Assembly: GCA_963555705.1 (NCBI GenBank) | Contig: OY743180.1 | Location: 33,884,129 to 33,948,128, forward strand | From: Ligustrum vulgare | Taxonomy: Eukaryota; Streptophyta; Magnoliopsida; Lamiales; Oleaceae | Direction: 5' to 3' | Length of the DNA stretch: 64,000 nt | Shown here: one piece after another, positions 47,001 to 60,500 of the stretch | Numbering within the stretch: position 1 is the stretch's first letter | Layout of the letters: each line of letters starts with the position of its first letter | Notes under the pieces: generated by a model | What the model saw: only the letters and a program-made list of their open reading frames with translations | What the model was told of the DNA's origin: nothing | Database searches by the model: none | Made by a program: the position numbers and the translations under genes

Positions 47001-48903
47001 TCGCATCTTTTTAATAAATTCGTATTAACCGTTAGTTTTAATTAATATACGTTTTTAAAGTTTTTTCTTTTTATTTACTAGTTCTAAATATAAATATTTT
47101 TCAAGTATATATAATCAAAAACTCTTCAATTTCTCACTAAAAAATCTTTTAAATAAAACAAAAAACACTGTTATAATTTGTGATTTCTGATACTTTCTTC
47201 AATCAAAGGGAGAAAAAAAATGAGGACTTCTTGAATTAATTTTTTTCATTCACATGACAATTTTTTTTTTTTTTAAATAAAACAATTCTTCTAAGAGGCC
47301 TTAAAGGGAGAATGTTTTTTAATATAGTACCCTCAAACCTTTTTCCGAGTATTTTACCATCGCATCTTTTTAATAAATTCGTATTAACCGTTAGTTTTAA
47401 TTAATATACGTTTTTAAAGTTTTTTCTTTTTATTTTCTAGTTCTAAATATAAATATTTTTCAAGTATATATAATCAAAAACTCTTCAATTTCTCACTAAA
47501 AAATATTTTAAATAAAATAAAAAACACTGTTATAATTTGTGATTTCTGATACTTTCTTCAATCAAATGGAGAAAAAAAATGAGGACTTCTTGAATTAATT
47601 TTTTTCATTCATATGACAATTTTTTTTTTTTAATTTAACAATTCTTCTAAGAGGCCTTAAAGGGAGAATGTTTTTTAATATAGTACCCTCAAACCTTTTT
47701 CCGAGTATTTTACCATCACATCTTTTTAATAAATTCGTATTAACCGTTAGTTTTAATTAATATACGTTTTTAAAGTTTTTTCTTTTTATTTTCTAGTTCT
47801 AAATATAAATATTTTTCAAGTATATATAATCAAAAACTCTTCAATTTCTCACTAAAAAATCTTTTAAATAAAATAAAAAACACTGTTATAATTTGTGATT
47901 TCTGATACTTTCTTCAATCAAAGGGAGAAAAAAAATGAGGACTTCTTGAATTAATTTTTTTCATTCATATGACAATTTTTTTTTAAATGAAACAATTCTT
48001 CTAAGAGGCCTTAAAGGGAGAATGTTTTTTAATATATTACCCTCAAACCTTTTTCTTTTTAATAAATTCGTATTAACCGTTAGTTTTAATTAATATACAT
48101 TTTTCAATATTTATTTATTTTTATTTTCTTATTCTAAATAAAAGTATTTTTCAAGTATATATAATCAAAAACTCTTCAATTTCTCACTAAAAAATCTTTT
48201 AAATAAAACAAAAAACACTGTTATAATTTGTGATTTCTGATACTTTCTTCAATCAAAGGGAGAAAAAAAATGAGGACTTCTTGAATTAATTTTTTTCATT
48301 CATATAACAATTTTTTTTTAAATGAAACAATTCTTCTAAGAGGCGTTAAAGGGAGAATGTTTTTTAATATATTACCCTCAAACCTTTTTCTTTTTAATAA
48401 ATTCGTATTAACCGTTAGTTTTAATTAATATACATTTTTCAATATTTATTTATTTTTATTTTCTTATTCTAAATAAAAGTATTTTTCAAATATATATAAT
48501 CTAAACTCTTCAATTTCTAGTTGAAAAGACTTTTAAATAAAATAAACAACTCTGTTATAATTTGTGATTTCTGATACTTTCTTCAATCAAAGGGAGAAAA
48601 AAAATGAGGACTTCTTGAATTAATTTTTTTCATTCGTATAACAATTTTTTTTTAAATGAAACAATTCTTCTAAGAGGCCTTAAAGGGAGAATGTTTTTTA
48701 ATATAGTACCCTCAAACCTTTTTCCGAGTATTTTACCATCGCATCTTTTTAATAAATTCGTATTAACCGTTAGTTTTAATTAATATACGTTTTTAAAGTT
48801 TTTTCTTTTTATTTACTAGTTCTAAATATAAATATTTTTCAAGTATATATAATCAAAAACTCTTCAATTTCTCACTAAAAAATCTTTTAAATAAAACAAA
48901 AAA
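44044..48903 (+). repeat. 4,860-bp 14-monomer HOR, copy 2
   Basis: Monomer starts: 44044 A, 44398 B', 44734 A, 45089 B, 45430 A, 45784 B, 46120 A, 46478 B, 46812 A, 47166 A, 47525 A, 47881 BA, 48216 B, 48550 A. It repeats copy 1 monomer for monomer, with the private marks at matching offsets (about 45992 and 46157). By eye I found only two substitutions and one-base T-tract length changes between the copies, suggesting a recent duplication. Confidence 0.93.
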
Positions 48904-51693
48904 CACTGTTATAATTTGTGATTTCTGATACTTTCTTCAATCAAAGGGAGAAAAAAAATGAGGACTTCTTGAATTAATTTTTTTCATTCACATGACAATT
49001 TTTTTTTTTTTTAAATAAAACAATTCTTCTAAGAGGCCTTAAAGGGAGAATGTTTTTTAATATAGTACCCTCAAACCTTTTTCCGAGTATTTTACCATCG
49101 CATCTTTTTAATAAATTCGTATTAACCGTTAGTTTTAATTAATATACGTTTTTAAAGTTTTTTCTTTTTATTTTCTAGTTCTAAATATAAATATTTTTCA
49201 AGTATATATAATCAAAAACTCTTCAATTTCTCACTAAAAAATATTTTAAATAAAATAAAAAACACTGTTATAATTTGTGATTTCTGATACTTTCTTCAAT
49301 CAAATGGAGAAAAAAAATGAGGACTTCTTGAATTAATTTTTTTCATTCATATGACAATTTTTTTTTTTTTAATTTAACAATTCTTCTAAGAGGCCTTAAA
49401 GGGAGAATGTTTTTTAATATAGTACCCTCAAACCTTTTTCCGAGTATTTTACCATCACATCTTTTTAATAAATTCGTATTAACCGTTAGTTTTAATTAAT
49501 ATACGTTTTTAAAGTTTTTTCTTTTTATTTTCTAGTTCTAAATATAAATATTTTTCAAGTATATATAATCAAAAACTCTTCAATTTCTCACTAAAAAATC
49601 TTTTAAATAAAATAAAAAACACTGTTATAATTTGTGATTTCTGATACTTTCTTCAATCAAAGGGAGAAAAAAAATGAGGACTTCTTGAATTAATTTTTTT
49701 CATTCATATGACAATTTTTTTTTAAATGAAACAATTCTTCTAAGAGGCCTTAAAGGGAGAATGTTTTTTAATATATTACCCTCAAACCTTTTTCTTTTTA
49801 ATAAATTCGTATTAACCGTTAGTTTTAATTAATATACATTTTTCAATATTTATTTATTTTTATTTTCTTATTCTAAATAAAAGTATTTTTCAAGTATATA
49901 TAATCAAAAACTCTTCAATTTCTCACTAAAAAATCTTTTAAATAAAACAAAAAACACTGTTATAATTTGTGATTTCTGATACTTTCTTCAATCAAAGGGA
50001 GAAAAAAAATGAGGACTTCTTGAATTAATTTTTTTCATTCATATAACAATTTTTTTTTAAATGAAACAATTCTTCTAAGAGGCGTTAAAGGGAGAATGTT
50101 TTTTAATATATTACCCTCAAACCTTTTTCTTTTTAATAAATTCGTATTAACCGTTAGTTTTAATTAATATACATTTTTCAATATTTATTTATTTTTATTT
50201 TCTTATTCTAAATAAAAGTATTTTTCAAATATATATAATCTAAACTCTTCAATTTCTAGTTGAAAAGACTTTTAAATAAAATAAACAACTCTGTTATAAT
50301 TTGTGATTTCTGATACTTTCTTCAATCAAAGGGAGAAAAAAAATGAGGACTTCTTGAATTAATTTTTTTCATTCGTATAACAATTTTTTTTTAAATGAAA
50401 CAATTCTTCTAAGAGGCCTTAAAGGGAGAATGTTTTTTAATATAGTACCCTCAAACCTTTTTCCGAGTATTTTACCATCGCATCTTTTTAATAAATTCGT
50501 ATTAACCGTTAGTTTTAATTAATATACGTTTTTAAAGTTTTTTCTTTTTATTTACTAGTTCTAAATATAAATATTTTTCAAGTATATATAATCAAAAACT
50601 CTTCAATTTCTCACTAAAAAATCTTTTAAATAAAACAAAAAACACTGTTATAATTTGTGATTTCTGATACTTTCTTCAATCAAAGGGAGAAAAAAAATGA
50701 GGACTTCTTGAATTAATTTTTTTCATTCACATGACAATTTTTTTTTTTTTTAAATAAAACAATTCTTCTAAGAGGCCTTAAAGGGAGAATGTTTTTTAAT
50801 ATAGTACCCTCAAACCTTTTTCCGAGTATTTTACCATCGCATCTTTTTAATAAATTCGTATTAACCGTTAGTTTTAATTAATATACGTTTTTAAAGTTTT
50901 TTCTTTTTATTTTCTAGTTCTAAATATAAATATTTTTCAAGTATATATAATCAAAAACTCTTCAATTTCTCACTAAAAAATATTTTAAATAAAATAAAAA
51001 ACACTGTTATAATTTGTGATTTCTGATACTTTCTTCAATCAAATGGAGAAAAAAAATGAGGACTTCTTGAATTAATTTTTTTCATTCATATGACAATTTT
51101 TTTTTTTTTTAATTTAACAATTCTTCTAAGAGGCCTTAAAGGGAGAATGTTTTTTAATATAGTACCCTCAAACCTTTTTCCGAGTATTTTACCATCACAT
51201 CTTTTTAATAAATTCGTATTAACCGTTAGTTTTAATTAATATACGTTTTTAAAGTTTTTTCTTTTTATTTTCTAGTTCTAAATATAAATATTTTTCAAGT
51301 ATATATAATCAAAAACTCTTCAATTTCTCACTAAAAAATCTTTTAAATAAAATAAAAAACACTGTTATAATTTGTGATTTCTGATACTTTCTTCAATCAA
51401 AGGGAGAAAAAAAATGAGGACTTCTTGAATTAATTTTTTTCATTCATATGACAATTTTTTTTTAAATGAAACAATTCTTCTAAGAGGCCTTAAAGGGAGA
51501 ATGTTTTTTAATATATTACCCTCAAACCTTTTTCTTTTTAATAAATTCGTATTAACCGTTAGTTTTAATTAATATACATTTTTCAATATTTATTTATTTT
51601 TATTTTCTTATTCTAAATAAAAGTATTTTCAAGTATATATAATCAAAAACTCTTCAATTTCTCACTAAAAAATCTTTTAAATAAAACAAAAAA
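47166..51693 (+). repeat. 1,739-bp pentamer HOR, two and a half copies
   Basis: The last five monomers of the second 14-mer (47166 A, 47525 A, 47881 BA, 48216 B, 48550 A) repeat as 48904 A, 49263 A, 49620 BA, 49955 B, 50289 A, and then as 50643 A, 51002 A, 51360 BA. Periods are 1,738 and 1,739 bp. The order is A(AAATAAAAC), A(CAAATGGAG), BA, B(CATATAAC, GCGTT), A(CATTCGTATAAC). The BA at 51360 has lost one T (AAGTATTTTCAAG), and the array changes character after it. Confidence 0.92.
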
Positions 51694-54477
51694 CACTGTT
51701 ATAATTTGTGATTTCTGATACTTTCTTCAATCAAAGGGAGAAAAAAATGAGGACTTCTTGAATTAATTTTTTTCATTCATATGACAATTTTTTTTTTTAA
51801 ATGAAACAATTCTTCTAAGAGGCCTTAAAGGGAGAATGTTTTTTAATATAGTACCCTCAAACCTTTTTCCGAGTATTTTACCATCGCATCTTTTTAATAA
51901 ATTCGTATTAACCGTTAGTTTTAATTAATATACGTTTTTAAAGTTTTTTCTTTTTATTTACTAGTTCTAAATATAAATATTTTTCAAGTATATATTATCA
52001 AAAACTCTTCAATTTCTCACTAAAAAATCTTTTAAATAAAACAAAAAACACTGTTATAATTTGTGATTTCTGATACTTTCTTCAATCAAAGGGAGAAAAA
52101 AAATGAGGACTTCTTGAATTAATTTTTTTCATTCATATAACAATTTTTTTTTTTTAAATGAAACAATTCTTCTAAGAGGCATTAAAGGGAGAATGTTTTT
52201 TAATATATTACCCTCAAACCTTTTTCTTTTTAATAAATTCGTATTAACCGTTAGTTTTAATTAATATACATTTTTCAATATTTATTTATTTTTATTTTCT
52301 TATTCTAAATAAAAATATTTTTCAAATATATATAATCTAGACTCTTCAATTTCTCACTAAAAAATCTTTTAAATAAAATAAAAAACACTGTTATAATTTG
52401 TGATTTCTGATACTTTCTTCAATCAAAGGGAGAAAAAAATGAGGACTTCTTGAATTAATTTTTTTCATTCCTATGACAATTTTTTTTTTTAAATGAAACA
52501 ATTCTTCTAAGAGGCCTTAAAGGGAGAATGTTTTTTAATATAGTACCCTCAAACCTTTTTTCGAGTATTTTACCATCGCATCTTTTTAATAAATTCGTAT
52601 TAACCGTTAGTTTTAATTAATATACGTTTTTAAAGTTTTTTCTTTTTATTTACTAGTTCTAAATATAAATATTTTTCAAGTATATATAATCAAAAACTCT
52701 TCAATTTCTCACTAAAAAATCTTTTAAATAAAACAAAAAACACTGTTATAATTTGTGATTTCTGATACTTTCTTCAATCAAAGGGAGAAAAAAAATGAGG
52801 ACTTCTTGAATTAATTTTTTTCATTCACATGACAATTTTTTTTTTTAAATGAAACAATTCTTCTAAGAGGCGTTAAAGGGAGAATGTTTTTTAATATATT
52901 ACCCTCAAACCTTTTTCTTTTTAATAAATTCGTATTAACCGTTAGTTTTAATTAATATACATTTTTCAATATTTATTTATTTTTATTTTCTTATTCTAAA
53001 TAAAAATATTTTTCAAATATATATAATCTAGACTCTTCAATTTCTCACTAAAAAATCTTTTAAATAAAATAAAAAACACTGTTATAATTTGTGATTTCTG
53101 ATACTTTCTTCAATCAAAGGGAGAAAAAAATGAGGACTTCTTGAATTAATTTTTTTCATTCATATGACAATTTTTTTTTTTAAATGAAACAATTCTTCTA
53201 AGAGGCCTTAAAGGGAGAATGTTTTTTAATATAGTACCCTCAAACCTTTTTCCGAGTATTTTACCATCGCATCTTTTTAATAAATTCGTATTAACCGTTA
53301 GTTTTAATTAATATACGTTTTTAAATTTTTTCTTTTTATTTTCTAGTTCTAAATATAAATATTTTACAAGTATATATAATAAAAAACTCTTCAATTTCTC
53401 ACTAAAAAATCTTTTAAATAAAATAAAAAACACTGTTATAATTTGTGATTTCTGATACTTTCTTCAATCAAAGGGAGAAAAAAAATGAGGACTTCTTGAA
53501 TTAATTTTTTTCATTCATATGACAATTTTTTTTTTTAAATGAAACAATTCTTCTAAGAGGCCTTAAAGGGAGAATGTTTTTTAATATAGTACCCTCAAAC
53601 CTTTTTCCGAGTATTTTACCATCGCATCTTTTTAATAAATTCGTATTAACCGTTAGTTTTAATTAATATACGTTTTTAAAGTTTTTTCTTTTTATTTACT
53701 AGTTCTAAATATAAATATTTTTCAAGTATATATAATCAAAAACTCTTCAATTTCTCACTAAAAAATCTTTTAAATAAAACAAAAAACACTGTTATAATTT
53801 GTGATTTCTGATACTTTCTTCAATCAAAGGGAGAAAAAAAATGAGGACTTCTTGAATTAATTTTTTTCATTCATATAACAATTTTTTTTTTTAAATGAAA
53901 CAATTCTTCTAAGAGGCGTTAAAGGGAGAATGTTTTTTAATATATTACCCTCAAACCTTTTTCTTTTTAATAAATTCGTATTAACCGTTAGTTTTAATTA
54001 ATATACATTTTTCAATATTTATTTATTTTTATTTTCTTATTCTAAATAAAAATATTTTTCAAATATATATAATCTGGACTCTTCAATTTCTCACTAAAAA
54101 ATCTTTTAAATAAAATAAAAAACACTGTTATAATTTGTGATTTCTGATACTTTCTTCAATCAAAGGGAGAAAAAAATGAGGACTTCTTGAATTAATTTTT
54201 TTCATTCCTATGACAATTTTTTTTTTTAAATGAAACAATTCTTCTAAGAGGCCTTAAAGGGAGAATGTTTTTTAATATAGTACCCTCAAACCTTTTTTCG
54301 AGTATTTTACCATCGCATCTTTTTAATAAATTCGTATTAACCGTTAGTTTTAATTAATATACGTTTTTAAAGTTTTTTCTTTTTATTTACTAGTTCTAAA
54401 TATAAATATTTTTCAAGTATATATAATCAAAAACTCTTCAATTTCTCACTAAAAAATCTTTTAAATAAAACAAAAAA
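51694..54477 (+). repeat. A/Ba block with 1,046-bp trimers
   Basis: Monomer starts: 51694 A, 52049 Ba, 52386 A, 52741 Ba, 53077 A, 53431 A, 53787 Ba, 54123 A. Ba A A units follow each other from 52741 and 53787 (period 1,046 bp). Several A monomers have a seven-A GGGAGAAAAAAATGAGG run, and CATTCCTATGAC marks 52386 and 54123. Single changes include ATATATTATC (51694), GGCATTAAAGG (52049), and TTTAAATTTTTTC plus ATTTTACAAG (53077). Confidence 0.88.
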
Positions 54478-55521
54478 CACTGTTATAATTTGTGATTTCT
54501 GATACTTTCTTCAATCAAAGGGAGAAAAAAATGAGGACTTCTTGAATTAATTTTTTTCATTCATATGACAATTTTTTTTTTAAATGAAACAATTCTTCTA
54601 AGAGGCCTTAAAGGGAGAATGTTTTTTAATATAGTACCCTCAAACCTTTTTCCGAGTATTTTACCATCGCATCTTTTTAATAAATTCGTATTAACCGTTA
54701 GTTTTAATTAATATACGTTTTTAAAGTTTTTTCTTTTTATTTTCTAGTTCTAAATATAAATATTTTTCAAGTATATATAATCAAAAACTCTTCAATTTCT
54801 CACTAAAAAATCTTTTAAATAAAATAAAAAACACTGTTATAATTTGTGATTTCTGATACTTTATTCAATTAAAGGGAGAAAAAAAATGAGGACTTCTTGA
54901 ATTAATTTTTTTCATTCATATGACCATTTTTTTTTTTAATGAAACAATTCTTCTAAGAGGACTTAAAGGGAGAATGTTTTTTAGTATATTACTCTCAAAC
55001 CTTTTTCTTTTTAATAAATTCGTATTAACCGTTAGTTTTAATTAATATACATTTTTCAATATTTATTTATTTTTATTTTCTTATTCTAAATAAAAGTGTT
55101 TTTCAAATATATATAATCTAAACTCTTCAATTTCTCGTTGAAATTTTTTTTAAATAAAATAAAAAACACTGTTATAATTTGTGATTTCTGATACTTTCTT
55201 CAATCAAATGGAGAAAAAAAAATGAGGACTTCTTGAATTAATTTTTTTCATTCGTATAACAATTTTTTTTTAAATGAAACAATTCTTCTAAGAGGCCCTA
55301 AAGGGAGAATGTTTTTTAATATAGTACCCTCAAACCTTTTTCCGAGTATTTTACCATCGCATCTTTTTAATAAATTCGTATTAACCGTTAGTTTTAATTA
55401 ATATACGTTTTTAAAGTTTTTTCTTTTTATTTTCTAGTTCTAAATATAAATATTTTTCAAGTATATATAATCAAAAACTCTTCAATTTCTCACTAAAAAA
55501 TCTTTTAAATAAAATAAAAAA

Positions 55522-55856
55522 CACTGTTATAATTTGTGATTTCTGATACTTTCTTCAATTAAAGGGAGAAAAAAAATGAGGACTTCTTGAATTAATTTTT
55601 TTCATTCATATGACCATTTTTTTTTTTAATGAAACAATTCTTCTAAGAGGACTTAAAGGGAGAATGTTTTTTAGTATATTACTCTCAAACCTTTTTCTTT
55701 TTAATAAATTCGTATTAACCGTTAGTTTTAATTAATATACATTTTTCAATATTTATTTATTTTTATTTTCTTATTCTAAATAAAAGTGTTTTTCAAATAT
55801 ATATAATCTAAACTCTTCAATTTCTAGTTGAAAAGACATTTAAATAAAATAAACAA
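55522..55856 (+). repeat. B'/B hybrid monomer
   Basis: Head and middle are B' (CATATGACC, GAGGACTTAAAGG, TTTAGTATATTACTCTC, AAAAGTGTTTTTC). The tail is ordinary B (TTTCTAGTTGAAAAGACATTT, ending in CAACTCTG) where every other B' has CTCGTTGAAATT. The switch lies at CTTCAATTTCT, the same place where Ba units switch from B to A. Confidence 0.85.
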
Positions 55857-57237
55857 CTCTGTTATAATTTGTGATTTCTGATACTTTCTTCAATCAAAGG
55901 GAGAAAAAAAATGAGGACTTCTTGAATTAATTTTTTTCATTCGTATAACAATTTTTTTTTAAATGAAACAATTCTTCTAAGAGGCCTTAAAGGGAGAATG
56001 TTTTTTAATATAGTACCCTCAAACCTTTTTCCGAGTATTTTACCATCGCATCTTTTTAATAAATTCGTATTAACCGTTAGTTTTAATTAATATACGTTTT
56101 TAAAGTTTTTTCTTTTTATTTACTAGTTCTAAATATAAATATTTTTCAAGTATATATAATCAAAAACTCTTCAATTTCTCACTAAAAAATCTTTTAAATA
56201 AAACAAAAAACACTGTTATAATTTGTGATTTCTGATACTTTCTTCAATCAAAGGGAGAAAAAAAATGAGGACTTCTTGAATTAATTTTTTTCATTCATAT
56301 AACAATTTTTTTTTTTAAATGAAACAATTCTTCTAAGAGGCGTTAAAGGGAGAATGTTTTTTAATATATTACCCTCAAACCTTTTTCTTTTTAATAAATT
56401 CGTATTAACCGTTAGTTTTAATTAATATACATTTTTCAATATTTATTTATTTTTATTTTCTTATTCTAAATAAAAATATTTTTCAAATATATATAATCTG
56501 GACTCTTCAATTTCTCACTAAAAAATCTTTTAAATAAAATAAAAAACACTGTTATAATTTGTGATTTCTGATACTTTATTCAATCAAAGGGAGAAAAAAA
56601 AATGAGGACTTCTTGAATTAATTTTTTTCATTCGTATAACAATTTTTTTTTTAAATGAAACAATTCTTCTAAGAGGCCTTAAAGGGAGAATGTTTTTTAA
56701 TATAGTACCCTCAAACCTTTTTCCGAGTATTTTACCATCGCATCTTTTTAATAAATTCGTATTAACCGTTAGTTTTAATTAATATACGTTTTTAAAGTTT
56801 TTTCTTTTTATTTTCTAGTTCTAAATATAAATATTTTTCAAGTATATATAATCAAAAACTCTTCAATTTCTCACTAAAAAATCTTTTAAATAAAATAAAA
56901 AACACTGTTATAATTTGTGATTTCTGATACTTTATTCAATTAAAGGGAGAAAAAAAATGAGAACTTCTTGAATTAATTTTTTTCATTCATATGACCATTT
57001 TTTTTTTTAATGAAACAATTCTTCTAAGAGGACTTAAAGGGAGAATGTTTTTTAGTATATTACTCTCAAACCTTTTTCTTTTTAATAAATTCGTATTAAC
57101 CGTTAGTTTTAATTAATATACATTTTTCAATATTTATTTATTTTTATTTTCTTATTCTAAATAAAAGTGTTTTTCAAATATATATAATCTAAACTCTTCA
57201 ATTTCTCGTTGAAATTTTTTTTAAATAAAATAAAAAA

Positions 57238-57592
57238 CACTGTTATAATTTGTGATTTCTGATACTTTCTTCAATCAAATGGAGAAAAAAAAATGAGGAC
57301 TTCTTGAATTAATTTTTTTCATTCGTATAACAATTTTTTTTTAAATGAAACAATTCTTCTAAGAGGCCTTAAAGGGAGAATGTTTTTTAATATAGTACCC
57401 TCAAACCTTTTTCCGAGTATTTTACCATCGCATCTTTTTAATAAATTCGTATTAACCGTTAGTTTTAATTAATATACGTTTTTAAAGTTTTTTCTTTTTA
57501 TTTACTAGTTCTAAATATAAATATTTTTCAAGTATATATAATCAAAAACTCTTCAATTTCTCACTAAAAAATCTTTTAAATAAAACAAAAAA
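57238..57592 (+). repeat. A/A fusion monomer missing two monomers
   Basis: The head (CAAATGGAG, CATTCGTATAAC) matches the A at 59342; the tail (TTTACTAG, AAACAAAAAACACTG) matches the A at 60041. In the downstream repeat these two are separated by 59698 B. Upstream of this unit 56547-57237 parallels 58652-59341 (offset about 2,105 bp), while downstream 57593-58651 parallels 60395-61450 (offset about 2,800 bp). One exchange that removed two monomers explains the change in offset. Confidence 0.75.
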
Positions 57593-60500
57593 CACTGTTA
57601 TAATTTGTGATTTCTGATACTTTCTTCAATCAAAGGGAGAAAAAAAATGAGGACTTCTTGAATTAATTTTTTTCATTCACATGACAATTTTTTTTTTTTT
57701 TAAATGAAACAATTCTTCTAAGAGGCCTTAAAGGGAGAATGTTTTTTAATATAGTACCCTCAAACCTTTTTCCGAGTATTTTACCATAGCATCTTTTTAA
57801 TAAATTCGTATTAACCGTTAGTTTTAATTAATATACGTTTTTAAAGTTTTTTCTTTTTATTTTCTAGTTCTAAATATAAATATTTTTCAAGTATATATAA
57901 TCAAAAACTCTTCAATTTCTCACTAAAAAATCTTTTAAATAAAATAAAAAACACTGTTATAATTTGTGATTTCTGATACTTTCTTCAATCAAATGGAGAA
58001 AAAAAATGAGGACTTCTTGAATTAATTTTTTTCATTCATATGACAATTTTTTTTTTTTTAATTTAACAATTCTTCTAAGAGGCCTTAAAGGGAGAATGTT
58101 TTTTAATATAGTACCCTCAAACCTTTTTCCGAGTATTTTACCATCACATCTTTTTAATAAATTCGTATTAACCGTTAGTTTTAATTAATATACGTTTTTA
58201 AAGTTTTTTCTTTTTATTTTCTAGTTCTAAATATAAATATTTTTCAAGTATATATAATCAAAAACTCTTCAATTTCTCACTAAAAAATCTTTTAAATAAA
58301 ATAAAAAACACTGTTATAATTTGTGATTTCTGATACTTTCTTCAATCAAAGGGAGAAAAAAAATGAGGACTTCTTGAATTAATTTTTTTCATTCACATGA
58401 CAATTTTTTTTTTTTTTTTTAAATGAAACAATTCTTCTAAGAGGCCTTAAAGGGAGAATGTTTTTTAATATATTACCCTCAAAACTTTTTCTTTTTTAAT
58501 AAATTCGTATTAACCGTTAGTTTTAATTAATATACATTTTTCAATATTTATTTATTTTTATTTTCTTATTCTAAATAAAAATATTTTTCAAATATATATA
58601 ATCTAGACTCTTCAATTTCTCACTAAAAAATCTTTTAAATAAAATAAAAAACACTGTTATAATTTGTGATTTCTGATACTTTATTCAATCAAAGGGAGAA
58701 AAAAAATGAGGACTTCTTGAATTAATTTTTTTCATTCGTATAACAATTTTTTTTTTAAATGAAACAATTCTTCTAAGAGGCCTTAAAGGGAGAATGTTTT
58801 TTAATATAGTACCCTCAAACCTTTTTCCGAGTATTTTACCATCGCATCTTTTTAATAAATTCGTATTAACCGTTAGTTTTAATTAATATACGTTTTTAAA
58901 GTTTTTTCTTTTTATTTTCTAGTTCTAAATATAAATATTTTTCAAGTATATATAATCAAAAACTCTTCAATTTCTCACTAAAAAATCTTTTAAATAAAAT
59001 AAAAAACACTGTTATAATTTGTGATTTCTGATACTTTATTCAATTAAAGGGAGAAAAAAAATGAGGACTTCTTGAATTAATTTTTTTCATTCATATGACC
59101 ATTTTTTTTTTTAATGAAACAATTCTTCTAAGAGGACTTAAAGGGAGAATGTTTTTTAGTATATTACTCTCAAACCTTTTTCTTTTTAATAAATTCGTAT
59201 TAACCGTTAGTTTTAATTAATATACATTTTTCAATATTTATTTATTTTTATTTTCTTATTCTAAATAAAAGTGTTTTTCAAATATATATAATCTAAACTC
59301 TTCAATTTCTCGTTGAAATTTTTTTTAAATAAAATAAAAAACACTGTTATAATTTGTGATTTCTGATACTTTCTTCAATCAAATGGAGAAAAAAAAATGA
59401 GGACTTCTTGAATTAATTTTTTTCATTCGTATAACAATTTTTTTTTTAAATGAAACAATTCTTCTAAGAGGCCCTAAAGGGAGAATGTTTTTTAATATAG
59501 TACCCTCAAACCTTTTTCCGAGTATTTTACCATCGCATCTTTTTAATAAATTCGTATTAACCGTTAGTTTTAATTAATATACGTTTTTAAAGTTTTTTCT
59601 TTTTATTTTCTAGTTCTAAATATAAATATTTTTCAAGTATATATAATCAAAAACTCTTCAATTTCTCACTAAAAAATCTTTTAAATAAAATAAAAAACAC
59701 TGTTATAATTTGTGATTTCTGATACTTTCTTCAATTAAAGGGAGAAAAAAAATGAGGACTTCTTGAATTAATTTTTTTCATTCACATGACAAATTTTTTT
59801 TTTTTTTTTTTAAATGAAACAATTCTTCTAAGAGGCCTTAAAGGGAGAATGTTTTTTAATATATTACCCTCAAAACTTTTTCTTTTTAATAAATTCGTAT
59901 TAACCGTTAGTTTTAATTATATACATTTTTCAATATTTATTTATTTTTATTTTCTTATTCTAAATAAAAGTATTTTTCAAATATATATAATCTAAACTCT
60001 TCAATTTCTAGTTGAAAAGACATTTAAATAAAATAAACAACTCTGTTATAATTTGTGATTTCTGATACTTTCTTCAATCAAAGGGAGAAAAAAAATGAGG
60101 ACTTCTTGAATTAATTTTTTTCATTCGTATAACAATTTTTTTTTAAATGAAACAATTCTTCTAAGAGGCCTTAAAGGGAGAATGTTTTTTAATATAGTAC
60201 CCTCAAACCTTTTTCCGAGTATTTTACCATCGCATCTTTTTAATAAATTCGTATTAACCGTTAGTTTTAATTAATATACGTTTTTAAAGTTTTTTCTTTT
60301 TATTTACTAGTTCTAAATATAAATATTTTTCAAGTATATATAATCAAAAACTCTTCAATTTCTCACTAAAAAATCTTTTAAATAAAACAAAAAACACTGT
60401 TATAATTTGTGATTTCTGATACTTTCTTCAATCAAAGGGAGAAAAAAAATGAGGACTTCTTGAATTAATTTTTTTCATTCACATGACAATTTTTTTTTTT

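Larger units (their letters stand above)
54478..57592 (+). repeat. A/B' block with CATATGACC B' monomers
   Basis: Monomer starts: 54478 A, 54832 B', 55167 A, 55522 B'/B, 55857 A, 56211 Ba, 56547 A, 56903 B', 57238 A. B' here reads CATATGACCA and AAAAGTGTTTTTC. The A at 55167 has CAAATGGAG together with CATTCGTATAAC and GAGGCCCTAAAGG, a combination shared only with 59342. TTTATTCAAT (instead of TTTCTTCAAT) marks 54832, 56547, 56903, 58652 and 59007. Confidence 0.88.

Noticed and set aside
59786..59995. 69-codon open reading frame starting in CACATGAC and running through a B monomer
   Set aside because: It lies entirely inside satellite monomer sequence, begins with a phenylalanine run encoded by the T tract, and exists only because one A was lost from TTAATTAATATAC. 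The equivalent frame is closed in other B monomers. No domain or ribosome-binding context supports a gene.
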